64,000 nt of DNA, from assembly GCA_017524805.1 (NCBI GenBank), contig JAFXUX010000033.1, positions 124,001 through 188,000 on the forward strand, written 5' to 3'. The translations under genes and the position numbers were made by a program. The DNA is from Candidatus Methanomethylophilaceae archaeon (GTDB taxonomy: Archaea; Thermoplasmatota; Thermoplasmata; Methanomassiliicoccales; Methanomethylophilaceae). The notes under the pieces are model-generated. The model saw only the letters and a list, made by a program, of their open reading frames with translations, was not told the DNA's origin and ran no database searches. Positions 52,187 through 60,696 of the stretch are shown piece after piece. Within the stretch, counting starts at the first letter, position 1; every line of letters starts with the position of its first letter.

Positions 52187-54799
52187 TCAGGATACGAGAT
52201 ATAACTTCGGAGCAGCTCCCGAGAACTCATGGCCTTTCAGCGTCTCCGGGGATGCCGTCAGCTTCGACTTCCCATCGTAGAATGACAGCCCATAAAACGC
52301 ATAAGGGCCCATGCTATCCAGATTCCCGCCGAATTCTATGCTTTGAAGCGAATAGCAATTGGCGAAAGCTTTCATGCCAATGGATTCCACATTCTTCAAA
52401 TCTGCCGAGACCAAAGTGCCGCATTTGTAGAATGCTTTGTCCGCGATGGATGCCACCGAAATCTCCCATCCCTTGTATACCACTGAAGAGGGAGCGACAG
52501 AAACCGCATCCGAATATCCGGTAATAGATGCCTTGCGGAAATCAGCGGAGATAATTGTATAGTCCAGCCCATCGACCGAGAACTGCTCGCCATCAATGAG
52601 ATCCTCCAGCATGCAAAGGGCCTTGCCCGATTCGACGTACGTATGTCCACGGAGCTTCAGGGTATGTTCCATCACATTCCCATTGAAATCTTTGAAAGTA
52701 ATCCCGTAGAAAGCATTGGGCCCTATATATATCAGAGATTTAGACAGATACACGTTCTCCAGGGATTTGCATCCGCTGAAAGCACTCTTCCCTATCTTCC
52801 TTACCCCATCCTCAACCGTGAGATCCTTTAGATTGATGCAGTTGAAGAAAGCGTACTCGCTTACCACGGAGATATTGCTGGGGATCGTCAGAGATGTCAG
52901 CCCATTGCAGTACGGGAACGCCTTGAATCCCACAGAAGCCACGGTGGAAAGATCTACGCTGGACACCCCGTTGTTATTGTAGAAGGCGTTAGTTCCTATG
53001 ACCGCCCCATGGCCGATGAAGCGTATGTCCTTCATGTTCTTGCACGCGCTGAATGCGCTGGCTTCCAGAACGACGTCGTCCCCGGGTATAGTGATAGAGG
53101 TCAGACCGCAGCTGAAGAACGCGTAGCTTCCGATTTTCTTGAGGGTGCTGGGTATGGATATGTCTGTAAGGGACTGGCAATAGGAGAATGATTTCAGCCC
53201 GACGGATTCAACTAACCCCAGGCTCACAGATTCCAAGGATGTGCACCTGTAGAACGCATAGCTTCCTATAGTCTTCACCGAAGCCGGTATGGTCACATGC
53301 TTCAGATCTGCGCAGCCGTAGAATGCCTTGCTCGCGATGGACGTCACGGGATACCCATTGTATTCCGACGGGATCGCGACGATATCCCTGGCTCCGGCAT
53401 ATCCTGCTCCGAATCCGTTCAGGATGGCCTCGCCATCCCTCACGGAATAGGAAAGCTCCGAATCGCTGGAGTACAGCTTGCCGTCTCCGGAGCCCGCGAA
53501 TGTATGGCCCGGAAGGGAACCGTAATCGAGCAGAGACGTTCCCGCGTAGAATTCCAGTCCGTAGAACGCATATGCCCCTATCGGCCCCACGGAATCCCCG
53601 ATCGCAATATAAGACAGAGAAACACAGTTGTCGAAAGCGCCGATCCCAATGGGTCCCGCGGAGTCCCCGATCGTCAGGGAAGCCAGAGAACCGCATTCGG
53701 AAAATGCCCAGTCGCCAATCGATGCGACGGATGAGGGGATAGCGGCGGATACCAGAGAACCGCATCCGAAGAACGCATAGCTCCCGATGGACGCTACGGA
53801 ATCGGGGATGCCCACAGATGCCAGATGATCGCAGCGGAAGAACGCGCGGATGCCGATCAATCCGACGGATGAGGGGATTTCGTACACATAATCCTGCTTT
53901 CCGGCCGGATAGGCTATCAGCAGAGTCTTGTCTTTGTCGAAAAGGACGCCGTCGGACGAGCTGTACTTCGCGTTCTCCTGATCCACCGCTATCGATTCCA
54001 GAGAAGAGCAGCCGCAGAATGCGCCGTCTCCGATGGACTCCGCGGAACAGGGTATGTCGACGGACGCCAAAGAGACGCAATCGGAAAATGCCCATGCCCC
54101 GATGCGTGCCACCGAACTCCCGAAGGACACGGACTCCAGCAAATCGCATCCGTAGAACGCATAATCGCCTATGCGCCCGACGGAATTTCCGATTGACACG
54201 GATTCCAAAGAATCGCAGCCGGAGAACGCATAATCGCCTATGGAATCCGCGGAATCCGGTATGGCCAGGGATTTTATGGGGGTACCTACGAACGACTGTT
54301 CGCCGATGGATACGACATGCCCTGGAATCGAAATCGATCCCAGGTTTGAGCAACCGAAGAACGCATAGCTCCCTATAGATACTATGGAATCTGGCATCGA
54401 AATCGTTCTGAGATATGAACATCCGAAGAACGCATAGCTCCCTATGGAAGTCACCTGATCTTCTATGGTCACAGATTTGATGCGATTGTCCGCCCAGGGG
54501 GAATTGATCGAGTAATCGTCCATCGGCCCTGAGCCCGATATGACCAAATTTCCGCTTCTATCAAGATTCCAAGACAGGTTTTCTCCGCAGGTTCCTGACG
54601 ACGAAGCATCATACTCATCGAACAGAGGGGACATCGGTATCATGGCGGCGGCCGCGATCAGCATCAGCGCCAAGACCGCCAGCATCCCGGGGCCGTTGCG
54701 TCTCGAGGCATGGCCGCCGCTGGAGGATGGAATGCGAGTTCCTCCCTCCTCCAGACCTCCGGAATGATCGGGAAAGGGAGCGATCGATTTGATTGCCAT
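52187..54799 (-). CDS. Secreted BspA-like leucine-rich-repeat protein (870 aa)
   Basis: The ATG at 54799 has GAGG eight bases upstream; the frame opens six bases earlier at a TTG. Residues 1-38 are polar and cytoplasmic-looking, followed by a hydrophobic segment (MLAVLALMLIAAAAMIPMS) that acts as signal or anchor. The cap SGTCGENLSWNLDRSGNLVI is the standard start of BspA-type proteins. After it come dozens of 23-residue LRR_5 repeats (VTSIGSYAFFGCSYLRTISM and variants), interrupted by small insert domains. No C-terminal anchor. BspA-like proteins bind host or microbial surfaces. It is paralogous to the 1202-residue protein at 55519, with several nearly identical stretches (SCGLTSITIPGDDV; YNNNGVSSVDL). 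Confidence 0.88.
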   Translation of the reverse strand: MAIKSIAPFPDHSGGLEEGGTRIPSSSGGHASRRNGPGMLAVLALMLIAAAAMIPMSPLFDEYDASSSGTCGENLSWNLDRSGNLVISGSGPMDDYSINSPWADNRIKSVTIEDQVTSIGSYAFFGCSYLRTISMPDSIVSIGSYAFFGCSNLGSISIPGHVVSIGEQSFVGTPIKSLAIPDSADSIGDYAFSGCDSLESVSIGNSVGRIGDYAFYGCDLLESVSFGSSVARIGAWAFSDCVSLASVDIPCSAESIGDGAFCGCSSLESIAVDQENAKYSSSDGVLFDKDKTLLIAYPAGKQDYVYEIPSSVGLIGIRAFFRCDHLASVGIPDSVASIGSYAFFGCGSLVSAAIPSSVASIGDWAFSECGSLASLTIGDSAGPIGIGAFDNCVSLSYIAIGDSVGPIGAYAFYGLEFYAGTSLLDYGSLPGHTFAGSGDGKLYSSDSELSYSVRDGEAILNGFGAGYAGARDIVAIPSEYNGYPVTSIASKAFYGCADLKHVTIPASVKTIGSYAFYRCTSLESVSLGLVESVGLKSFSYCQSLTDISIPSTLKKIGSYAFFSCGLTSITIPGDDVVLEASAFSACKNMKDIRFIGHGAVIGTNAFYNNNGVSSVDLSTVASVGFKAFPYCNGLTSLTIPSNISVVSEYAFFNCINLKDLTVEDGVRKIGKSAFSGCKSLENVYLSKSLIYIGPNAFYGITFKDFNGNVMEHTLKLRGHTYVESGKALCMLEDLIDGEQFSVDGLDYTIISADFRKASITGYSDAVSVAPSSVVYKGWEISVASIADKAFYKCGTLVSADLKNVESIGMKAFANCYSLQSIEFGGNLDSMGPYAFYGLSFYDGKSKLTASPETLKGHEFSGAAPKLYLVS

Positions 54800-55116
54800 A
54801 TGCAAACCTCATATAACATGCGCTAGAACCGCATATAACATGCATATAGGATCAGGAAATAAAAAATGCTCCTGGACTCTGTGCGGAACAGATTGGAATC
54901 ATACCTCGGACAATTCAAAAACATAGTGGTGGCGGGAACTAAGAAATGGCTTGAGGCTGAAAAGCTTCCACCATTCTGACGGTTCGCAGCACCCGATTAT
55001 CTCCTTATTTACCGCAGCAAGAACCCGCCCCATCCTCACTGATAAATATGGAACGCGACGTTTCTTAGCACGCACTCCGGGGGTGTGGGACAATCGCATC
55101 GGAAGGAAAGATAAAA
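54800..55116. other. Divergent promoter region (317 bp)
   Basis: On the BspA side, a 12-bp direct repeat GCATGTTATATG (minus strand) occurs at 54810-54821 and 54832-54843, just before the start codon; either copy could serve as TATA box or operator. On the other side, GGAAGG at 55101-55106 precedes the GTG of the PEGA-like gene. No further gene seen. Confidence 0.5.
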
Positions 55117-55377
55117 GTGGAGGTTTGGCGCCCCGCGAATTACATCATATTCGTCAGGGTCAACCCCAAAGTGATCGTCGACGGCGCAGAAGTGGGCAAA
55201 ATCAAGAACGGAGAGAGCATATTCTTCGAGACGACCCCTGGAGAGCATGAGATCCAGGTCAAGGCGCTCACCACGGCCAACTACAAAGCCAAACTCGACC
55301 TTCATGAAGGAAGCATCATTAAGGTCGGAACTGACGTCGTGGGCTGGCTCCTGGAGGCCGTGGAATCCAAATCCTGA
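55117..55377 (+). CDS. Small PEGA-like domain protein
   Basis: 86 residues from a GTG at 55117; there is no in-frame ATG nearby. The pattern VIVDGAEVGKIKNGESIFFE followed by TPGEHEIQVKA is that of a PEGA beta-sandwich domain (a short glycine-turn hairpin with final Gly-x-His). No signal peptide. Such lone domains occur near surface-protein genes, but their function is unknown. It lies between the two large BspA-like genes and diverges from the first. Confidence 0.65.
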   Translation: MEVWRPANYIIFVRVNPKVIVDGAEVGKIKNGESIFFETTPGEHEIQVKALTTANYKAKLDLHEGSIIKVGTDVVGWLLEAVESKS

Positions 55378-55518
55378 TCCGGCGCGCCGCGACATAGTAT
55401 TCTTCAAGAGATAATCAAGACCGAAGACCGGTCTACAAAATGTTTGGTTGGAATCCGAAGACTCCAACCATATGTGCTGAGCACATAATTAAATAGAGGG
55501 CCTGAAAGCCCATTAAAT
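55378..55518. other. Spacer with several small hairpins
   Basis: Three inverted repeats in 100 bp: TTGGTTGGA with TCCAACCA near 55443-55470, ATGTGCTGAGCACAT near 55471-55485, and GGGCCTGAAAGCCC near 55498-55511. The last is placed to terminate the convergent BspA-like gene. Confidence 0.45.
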
Positions 55519-58500
55519 TCAGGACTCCAGATAAAGCTTCGGCACTATTCCGGAGAACGAATGCCCGCTCAAAGACTCGGGAGACAAAGAAATCTTGGTA
55601 TCCCCATCGTAGAACGACAGACCGTAGAAGGCATATGCTCCGATTGATTCCAAATCATGCCCAAATTCTACACTTCTTATTGATGAACAATTGGCGAATG
55701 CTTTCATGCCTATGGACTTGACATTACTCAGATCCGCAACTCTCAAGGTTTCGCAGCCGTAAAATGCCTTATCCGCGACAGATGTCACCGAAATCGACAC
55801 TCCGTTATATGTCACATTTGCGGGTACCGAGAGTACTGATCCGCTGAATCCGGTAACACAGACCTCAAGATCAACTACAGAGGTTACGCAGTAATCGAGA
55901 CCGTCCAAAGAGAACCTATCTCCGACCGCGAGCCCTCCAGTCATCCTTAAAATCTTTCCGGAGCCTGCGAACGAGTTTCCGCCAAGAGTCTCAGGAGACA
56001 CCGCGAGTTTTGACTTGCCGTCATAAAACGACAGACCGTAGAACGCGTAAGCACCCAGAGAAGAGAGAACGGTGCCAAACTCTACACTTTCTAACGAGAG
56101 GCAATTAGCAAAGGCTTTCATGCCAATTGACTTCACATTGACTAAATTTGCGGTCTTCAGAGTTTCGCAGCCATAAAACGCCTTATCTGCGACAGATGTC
56201 ACAGACACGTCCCATCCTTTGTAAATAACGGATGATGGAATGTCAGTGACCTTACCGCGATACCCGATTATGGAAGCCTCGTGGGACTCGGCTGACGTGA
56301 TCTCCAAATCCAGATTGCCAACAGAGAACGCTTCTCCGTCAATAAGCTCGGCAGTCATGCGCAGAACCTTTCCAGATCCAACGTACAAATGCCCACGGAG
56401 CTTAAGGTTCTGATCCATCGTCTTCCCATCGATCCCAATAAACTTCACACCATGGAACGCGTTGGTCCCTATGTACGTCAAAGATCCGGGGAGGGTCACA
56501 CTTTCAAGACCTGTACACCCGCTGAATGCACTCTTTCCGATTTTTCTAACCCCTTCCTCGACTATGAGCTCCTTCAAATTAACACAATTGAAGAAAGCGT
56601 ACTCGCTCACGACAGATACGTTGCTCGGGATTGTCACAGATGTGAGCCCGTAGCAGTACGGGAACGACTTGAACCCTACTTGAGCTACCGTCAAGAGATC
56701 TACGCTGGAAACACCATTGTTATTATAGAACGCGTTGGTCCCTATGACAGTGCCGTGGCCTGTAAAGCGTATTTCGCTCATGTTTTTGCATGCGCTGAAT
56801 GCGCTGGCTTCGAGGATGACATCATCCCCAGGTATCGTAATCGATGTCAGGCCGCAACTGAAGAATGCATAGCCCCCGACTCTCTTGAGAGTCGTTGGCA
56901 ACTGGATATCCTTCAAGGACTGGCAGTAAGAAAACGATTTCAAACCCACTGACTCCACAGATCCGAGACCGATGAATTCTAAGGAGGAACACTTATAGAA
57001 TGAGTAATTCCCTATGCTTCTCACAGAGTCTGGGATGAATGCCTGCTTTAGATTTTCGCATCCATAAAATGCCTTATCAGCTATGAAGGTTACAGGATAC
57101 CCACAGTATTTCGATGGGACCCTAAGCGTTTCCTTGGGGCCTACATAATCTGAGCCGAAGCCATTCAACGTAGCCTCACCATTCTTCACAGAAGTGGAGA
57201 ACAAAGAACCCCTATCGTACAGTTTTCCATCTCCAGATCCTGTGAACATATGTCCGGAGAGAGAACTGCAATCCAGCTGATCTGCTCCTCTGTAGAAACT
57301 CACTGAAAATGCCGTGTCCTGGATGGAAATCAAAGAATCTGGTACGAATACCGACATCAACGATTCACAATAATAGAACGCTTTGTCCCCGATGGACATT
57401 ACAGAATTCCCTATTGAGAGATACATCAATAATTCACAATAGGCGAACGAATAACTTCCAATCGAAGTCACGGAGTCCGGAATAGATATCGACAGCAAGG
57501 ATTCGCAGTCGTAGAAAGCCCAATCCCCTATGGAAATCACGGAATCCGGAATGATTATTGAAGCAAGGGATATACATCTGCTGAATACAGAGTCACCAAG
57601 AGACGTTACATAACGCGAGATCTCCACGGATTTCAGGGAATCACAGCCAGAAAACGCATTATCTCCTATGGATGCCACGAAATCGGGAATGACTATTGAT
57701 TGCAGGGAGTCGCAATTTCCGAACGCATATTCCCCTAAGGATGTCACAGAATCAGGTATAGATATCGAAGACAGGGATTCACAGCTGTAAAAAGCCCAAT
57801 TCCCGATGGATGTCACGGAATCGGGGACATTTACTGAAACCAAGGATGTGCACCCATCAAATACTGAGTCACCAATGGACGTCACATAACGCGGAATATC
57901 CAAAGATTTCAGGGAATCACAGCCAGAAAAAGCACCACTTTCTATAGATGTCACGGAATCGGGAATGGATATAGACGACAGAGACTCGCAATTTCCGAAC
58001 GCATGTTTCCCTAACGATGTCACGGAATCAGGTATAGATATCGACGATAGGGAGCCACAATTGTAAAAGGCCCAATTCCCGATGGATGTCACGGAATCGG
58101 GGACATTTACTGAAACCAAGGATGTGCACCCATCAAATACTGATGAACCGATGGACGTCACTGAATGTGATATTTCCAATGATTCTAAGGATATACATTC
58201 AGAAAACGCACTGCTTCCAATGTCGATCACAGAATCAGGAATGGATATGGAAGAGAGGGATTCGCAACCACTAAACGCACTGCTCCCAATCGAGGTCACG
58301 GAATTCGGAATAACTACTGATGCCAGAGATGAACACCCATTAAACGCATAACTGCCAATAGTTTTTACCGATTCAGGCATTATTAAAGATGATAATGAAG
58401 TACAATTCTCGAATGAACAAAAATCTATTTCCGTTACCGATTTACCTAAACTTACAGATTCCAAATTTTTACAGTTATAAAAAGCATAATCATCGATTAA

Positions 58501-59127
58501 CGTTACAAAATCCGGAATTATAACTGACATCAAGGATTCGCAACCAGAAAATGCATTGCTTCCGATGGACATCACTGTGATCGGAATCACATATTCGCTG
58601 TCCTGCTTTCCGATAGGGTATTTTTTCAGAGTGATTCTGTCTTTATCGAAAAGAACGCCGTCTAATGAGCTATATTTTGTATTCTTAGGGTCAACGAATA
58701 TAGACGTCATTGATGTGCAATCAGAGAAAGCATCCGACCATATGTATGTAACAGAATCGGGTATGGTCACGGATGCCAGAGATGTGCAGCCTGAAAACGC
58801 CAACCACCCGATTTCTGTCAAAGAATCGGGCAGCACCAGCGATGATAAAAGAGTGCATCCGTAAAAAGCACGGCTTCCAACAGAAGTTACCCCATTTTCA
58901 ATGGTTACTGTCTTTATGCTTTGTCCCCAGGGAATAGAATCAGAATAGCTGTAATCCACCATCTCTCCTGATCCGGAAATGGTTAAATTGCCGCTATCGT
59001 CAAGATACCAAGTAACATTATCTCCGCAAGTTCCAGTTGATGTGGCGTCGACCGAGTCCGCCAAAACCAACATCCCACCTGCAATGGCTAATAAAGCCAT
59101 CACCAGACAACATTTATAATCCGTCAT
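55519..59127 (-). CDS. Very large secreted BspA-like leucine-rich-repeat protein (1202 aa)
   Basis: I start it at the ATG at 59127, preceded by a strong AAAGGAGA; the open frame continues to 59214 without another good site. Residues 1-28 are a signal peptide (MTDYKCCLVMALLAIAGGML). The cap is STGTCGDNVTWYLDDSG. More than thirty LRR_5 repeats of 23 residues follow (VTSIGSSAFSGCESLSSISI and relatives), with insert domains near 610-690 and in the last 300 residues. The repeat arrays contain a 276-bp tandem duplication (57590-58142). There is no C-terminal anchor. Probably an adhesin or binding scaffold outside the cell. Confidence 0.88.
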   Translation of the reverse strand: MTDYKCCLVMALLAIAGGMLVLADSVDATSTGTCGDNVTWYLDDSGNLTISGSGEMVDYSYSDSIPWGQSIKTVTIENGVTSVGSRAFYGCTLLSSLVLPDSLTEIGWLAFSGCTSLASVTIPDSVTYIWSDAFSDCTSMTSIFVDPKNTKYSSLDGVLFDKDRITLKKYPIGKQDSEYVIPITVMSIGSNAFSGCESLMSVIIPDFVTLIDDYAFYNCKNLESVSLGKSVTEIDFCSFENCTSLSSLIMPESVKTIGSYAFNGCSSLASVVIPNSVTSIGSSAFSGCESLSSISIPDSVIDIGSSAFSECISLESLEISHSVTSIGSSVFDGCTSLVSVNVPDSVTSIGNWAFYNCGSLSSISIPDSVTSLGKHAFGNCESLSSISIPDSVTSIESGAFSGCDSLKSLDIPRYVTSIGDSVFDGCTSLVSVNVPDSVTSIGNWAFYSCESLSSISIPDSVTSLGEYAFGNCDSLQSIVIPDFVASIGDNAFSGCDSLKSVEISRYVTSLGDSVFSRCISLASIIIPDSVISIGDWAFYDCESLLSISIPDSVTSIGSYSFAYCELLMYLSIGNSVMSIGDKAFYYCESLMSVFVPDSLISIQDTAFSVSFYRGADQLDCSSLSGHMFTGSGDGKLYDRGSLFSTSVKNGEATLNGFGSDYVGPKETLRVPSKYCGYPVTFIADKAFYGCENLKQAFIPDSVRSIGNYSFYKCSSLEFIGLGSVESVGLKSFSYCQSLKDIQLPTTLKRVGGYAFFSCGLTSITIPGDDVILEASAFSACKNMSEIRFTGHGTVIGTNAFYNNNGVSSVDLLTVAQVGFKSFPYCYGLTSVTIPSNVSVVSEYAFFNCVNLKELIVEEGVRKIGKSAFSGCTGLESVTLPGSLTYIGTNAFHGVKFIGIDGKTMDQNLKLRGHLYVGSGKVLRMTAELIDGEAFSVGNLDLEITSAESHEASIIGYRGKVTDIPSSVIYKGWDVSVTSVADKAFYGCETLKTANLVNVKSIGMKAFANCLSLESVEFGTVLSSLGAYAFYGLSFYDGKSKLAVSPETLGGNSFAGSGKILRMTGGLAVGDRFSLDGLDYCVTSVVDLEVCVTGFSGSVLSVPANVTYNGVSISVTSVADKAFYGCETLRVADLSNVKSIGMKAFANCSSIRSVEFGHDLESIGAYAFYGLSFYDGDTKISLSPESLSGHSFSGIVPKLYLES
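57590..58142 (-). repeat. 276-bp tandem duplication of four leucine-rich repeats
   Basis: 57590-57866 and 57866-58142 are nearly identical, including a stretch over 70 bp long with no difference at 57795-57866 and 58071-58142. The unit equals 4 x 69 bp, exactly four 23-residue repeats, so the reading frame is kept. Confidence 0.85.
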
Positions 59128-59349
59128 CAGACTAAATCTCCTTTCAAGAGTGCGATTATTGGAATGCTTCCGCCTCTCCGCATATTTCGGAACATGCAGA
59201 TACCGAAACATCATGGTTGGGCATCATATGCAATCCTCATATCGCAAATAAATAGCTGCTAATGCAGCGCAATCAAAATTAAACTAAAAACGTCCGGAGC
59301 CCGAAGGCCCCGCGACAGAATGGTTTTGGGGGCAGAGCCCCCCGGGACC
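59128..59349. promoter_or_regulatory. Leader of the large BspA-like gene, with upstream ORF
   Basis: An 18-bp element at 59225-59242 matches 17 of 18 bases at the start of the other BspA-like gene (54797-54814). On the minus strand it ends in an ATG that opens a 23-codon frame closing with TAA about 30 bp before the real start. A hairpin for the CBS gene lies at 59328-59342. Confidence 0.5.
59328..59342 (-). terminator. Hairpin after the CBS-HPF gene
   Basis: GGGGGC and GCCCCC around a 3-base loop, 8 bp after the stop at 59350. Confidence 0.55.
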
Positions 59350-60525
59350 TCACTTCTTCCTCTTGCGGAAGGTGACCTTGGAGTCCTTCATGTTGATGAC
59401 GGAATCCTCTAGCTTCTTGATCAGGCTGGAGCAGGTCTGCACCAGATCCCATCCGACCTCCTTGGAGAGGACGGCGGTTCCGTTGATGAACAGCCTCGCG
59501 CTGACGCTGTACTTGTAGGATCCGCCGACGTCGTTGTATCTGGATACGTGCATCGTCAGGGATTCCGGCTTGTATATCTTGGAGATCTTCGACACCATCG
59601 CCTCTATGTCGGCGTAGATGGGCTCCACCATGTGCTTCTCATCGTCCTCCAATCCGCTGATCTGCACGAAGAGCATATCCCTCTCCCTGCACGCGGATAT
59701 GAGCTCCAATATGTCGAACTCGGTGATTATACCGACCAGGTTCCTTCCTTCCACCACCGGCAGCGAGGAGAACTTGTTCTCGACCATGAGGTCGACGGCC
59801 TCGGCAATGTCGCAATCCCATTCGATGACGGTAGCCGAGGTGGTCGCGATGGATTCCACGGTAATCTGGGAGCGGGAGCTCTTCTCCAAATCTGCGATGG
59901 ACTTGTTCTCCTTCTTCCAGTTGTTGTCGATGATCTCTCTCATCCCGACTATTCCGGTGACGTGGTTCTGATCGTCGACCACTGGCACCGACCTGTAATC
60001 CTCGCGGATCATCAGGTCCAAAGCGTCGTCCATGAGATCGTTGACCTTGACGGATTGCACCGGGTTGCTCATTATCTCCCAGACCTTGATCTCCTTCAGG
60101 GCGCGTATGTCCCTGACAATCTCTATCAGCCTGTTCCTCTCGATTATGCCCACGATCTTCTTCCCGCTCAGAATCGGGAGCTGCCTGCAGTTGTTGGTGA
60201 CTATCAGCTCTGCGATCCTGGTTATCTCCATGTCAGCGGTGACCGCCGGGAAATTGCGTATCAGGCCCTTGACCTTCGCATCCAAAGATAGACTCTTCTT
60301 TCTGAGTATCGATGAATAGCTCACCATACCCAACAATTCGCCCTGGTCGACCACGGGAACGTCCTGGTATCTGGTCTTCTTCATAACCGAAAGCACATCT
60401 GCGATGCGGTCCTCCGGCGAGACCACCGGGAAGTCCTCGGACATGATCCTCTCGACGGAGATTCCGTCGATCTGCGACCTGAGCATAGAAAGCTTCTTGA
60501 GATCTTCTAGGTCCTTAACAGCCAT
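59350..60525 (-). CDS. Four-CBS-domain protein with hibernation-factor-like C-terminus
   Basis: 391 residues from the ATG at 60525, which has AGAGGTG upstream; a GTG nine bases earlier is possible. Residues about 15-145 and 150-280 are two CBS pairs (ERIMSEDFPVVSPEDRIADV, YQDVPVVDQGELLGMVSYS, YRSVPVVDDQNHVTGIVGM, FSSLPVVEGRNLVGIITEF). CBS pairs bind adenine nucleotides. The last 95 residues resemble the HPF/RaiA (S30EA) fold: LTMHVSRYNDVGGSYKYSV, ARLFINGTAVLSKEVGWDL and IKKLEDSVINMK. An energy-sensing ribosome-silencing factor is a reasonable reading, since CBS-containing ribosome hibernation proteins are known in archaea. Function not proven here. Confidence 0.8.
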   Translation of the reverse strand: MAVKDLEDLKKLSMLRSQIDGISVERIMSEDFPVVSPEDRIADVLSVMKKTRYQDVPVVDQGELLGMVSYSSILRKKSLSLDAKVKGLIRNFPAVTADMEITRIAELIVTNNCRQLPILSGKKIVGIIERNRLIEIVRDIRALKEIKVWEIMSNPVQSVKVNDLMDDALDLMIREDYRSVPVVDDQNHVTGIVGMREIIDNNWKKENKSIADLEKSSRSQITVESIATTSATVIEWDCDIAEAVDLMVENKFSSLPVVEGRNLVGIITEFDILELISACRERDMLFVQISGLEDDEKHMVEPIYADIEAMVSKISKIYKPESLTMHVSRYNDVGGSYKYSVSARLFINGTAVLSKEVGWDLVQTCSSLIKKLEDSVINMKDSKVTFRKRKK

Positions 60526-60650
60526 GTCTTGCACCTCTGGATAAGAAATCGGTTGGATGGGAATTTAATACTTGTCGATGGAATCGCATCGGGGAAGACT
60601 GGGAGGGAAGGGCCATTCATCCATCCCCATAAAAATGATGTTAAGAGGGA

Positions 60651-60669
60651 GTTGGACTTCGAATCCAAC
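60651..60669 (-). terminator. Hairpin after glyS
   Basis: GTTGGA and TCCAAC around a 7-base loop, 28 bp downstream of the glyS stop on the minus strand. Confidence 0.5.
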
Positions 60670-60696
60670 TTTCCCCCTTCAAAAGAGCTTAAATAT

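Noticed and set aside
55519-59127. Regular 69-bp repeats as a CRISPR-like or minisatellite array
   Set aside because: The period is exactly 23 codons and the translation is a clear leucine-rich-repeat pattern.
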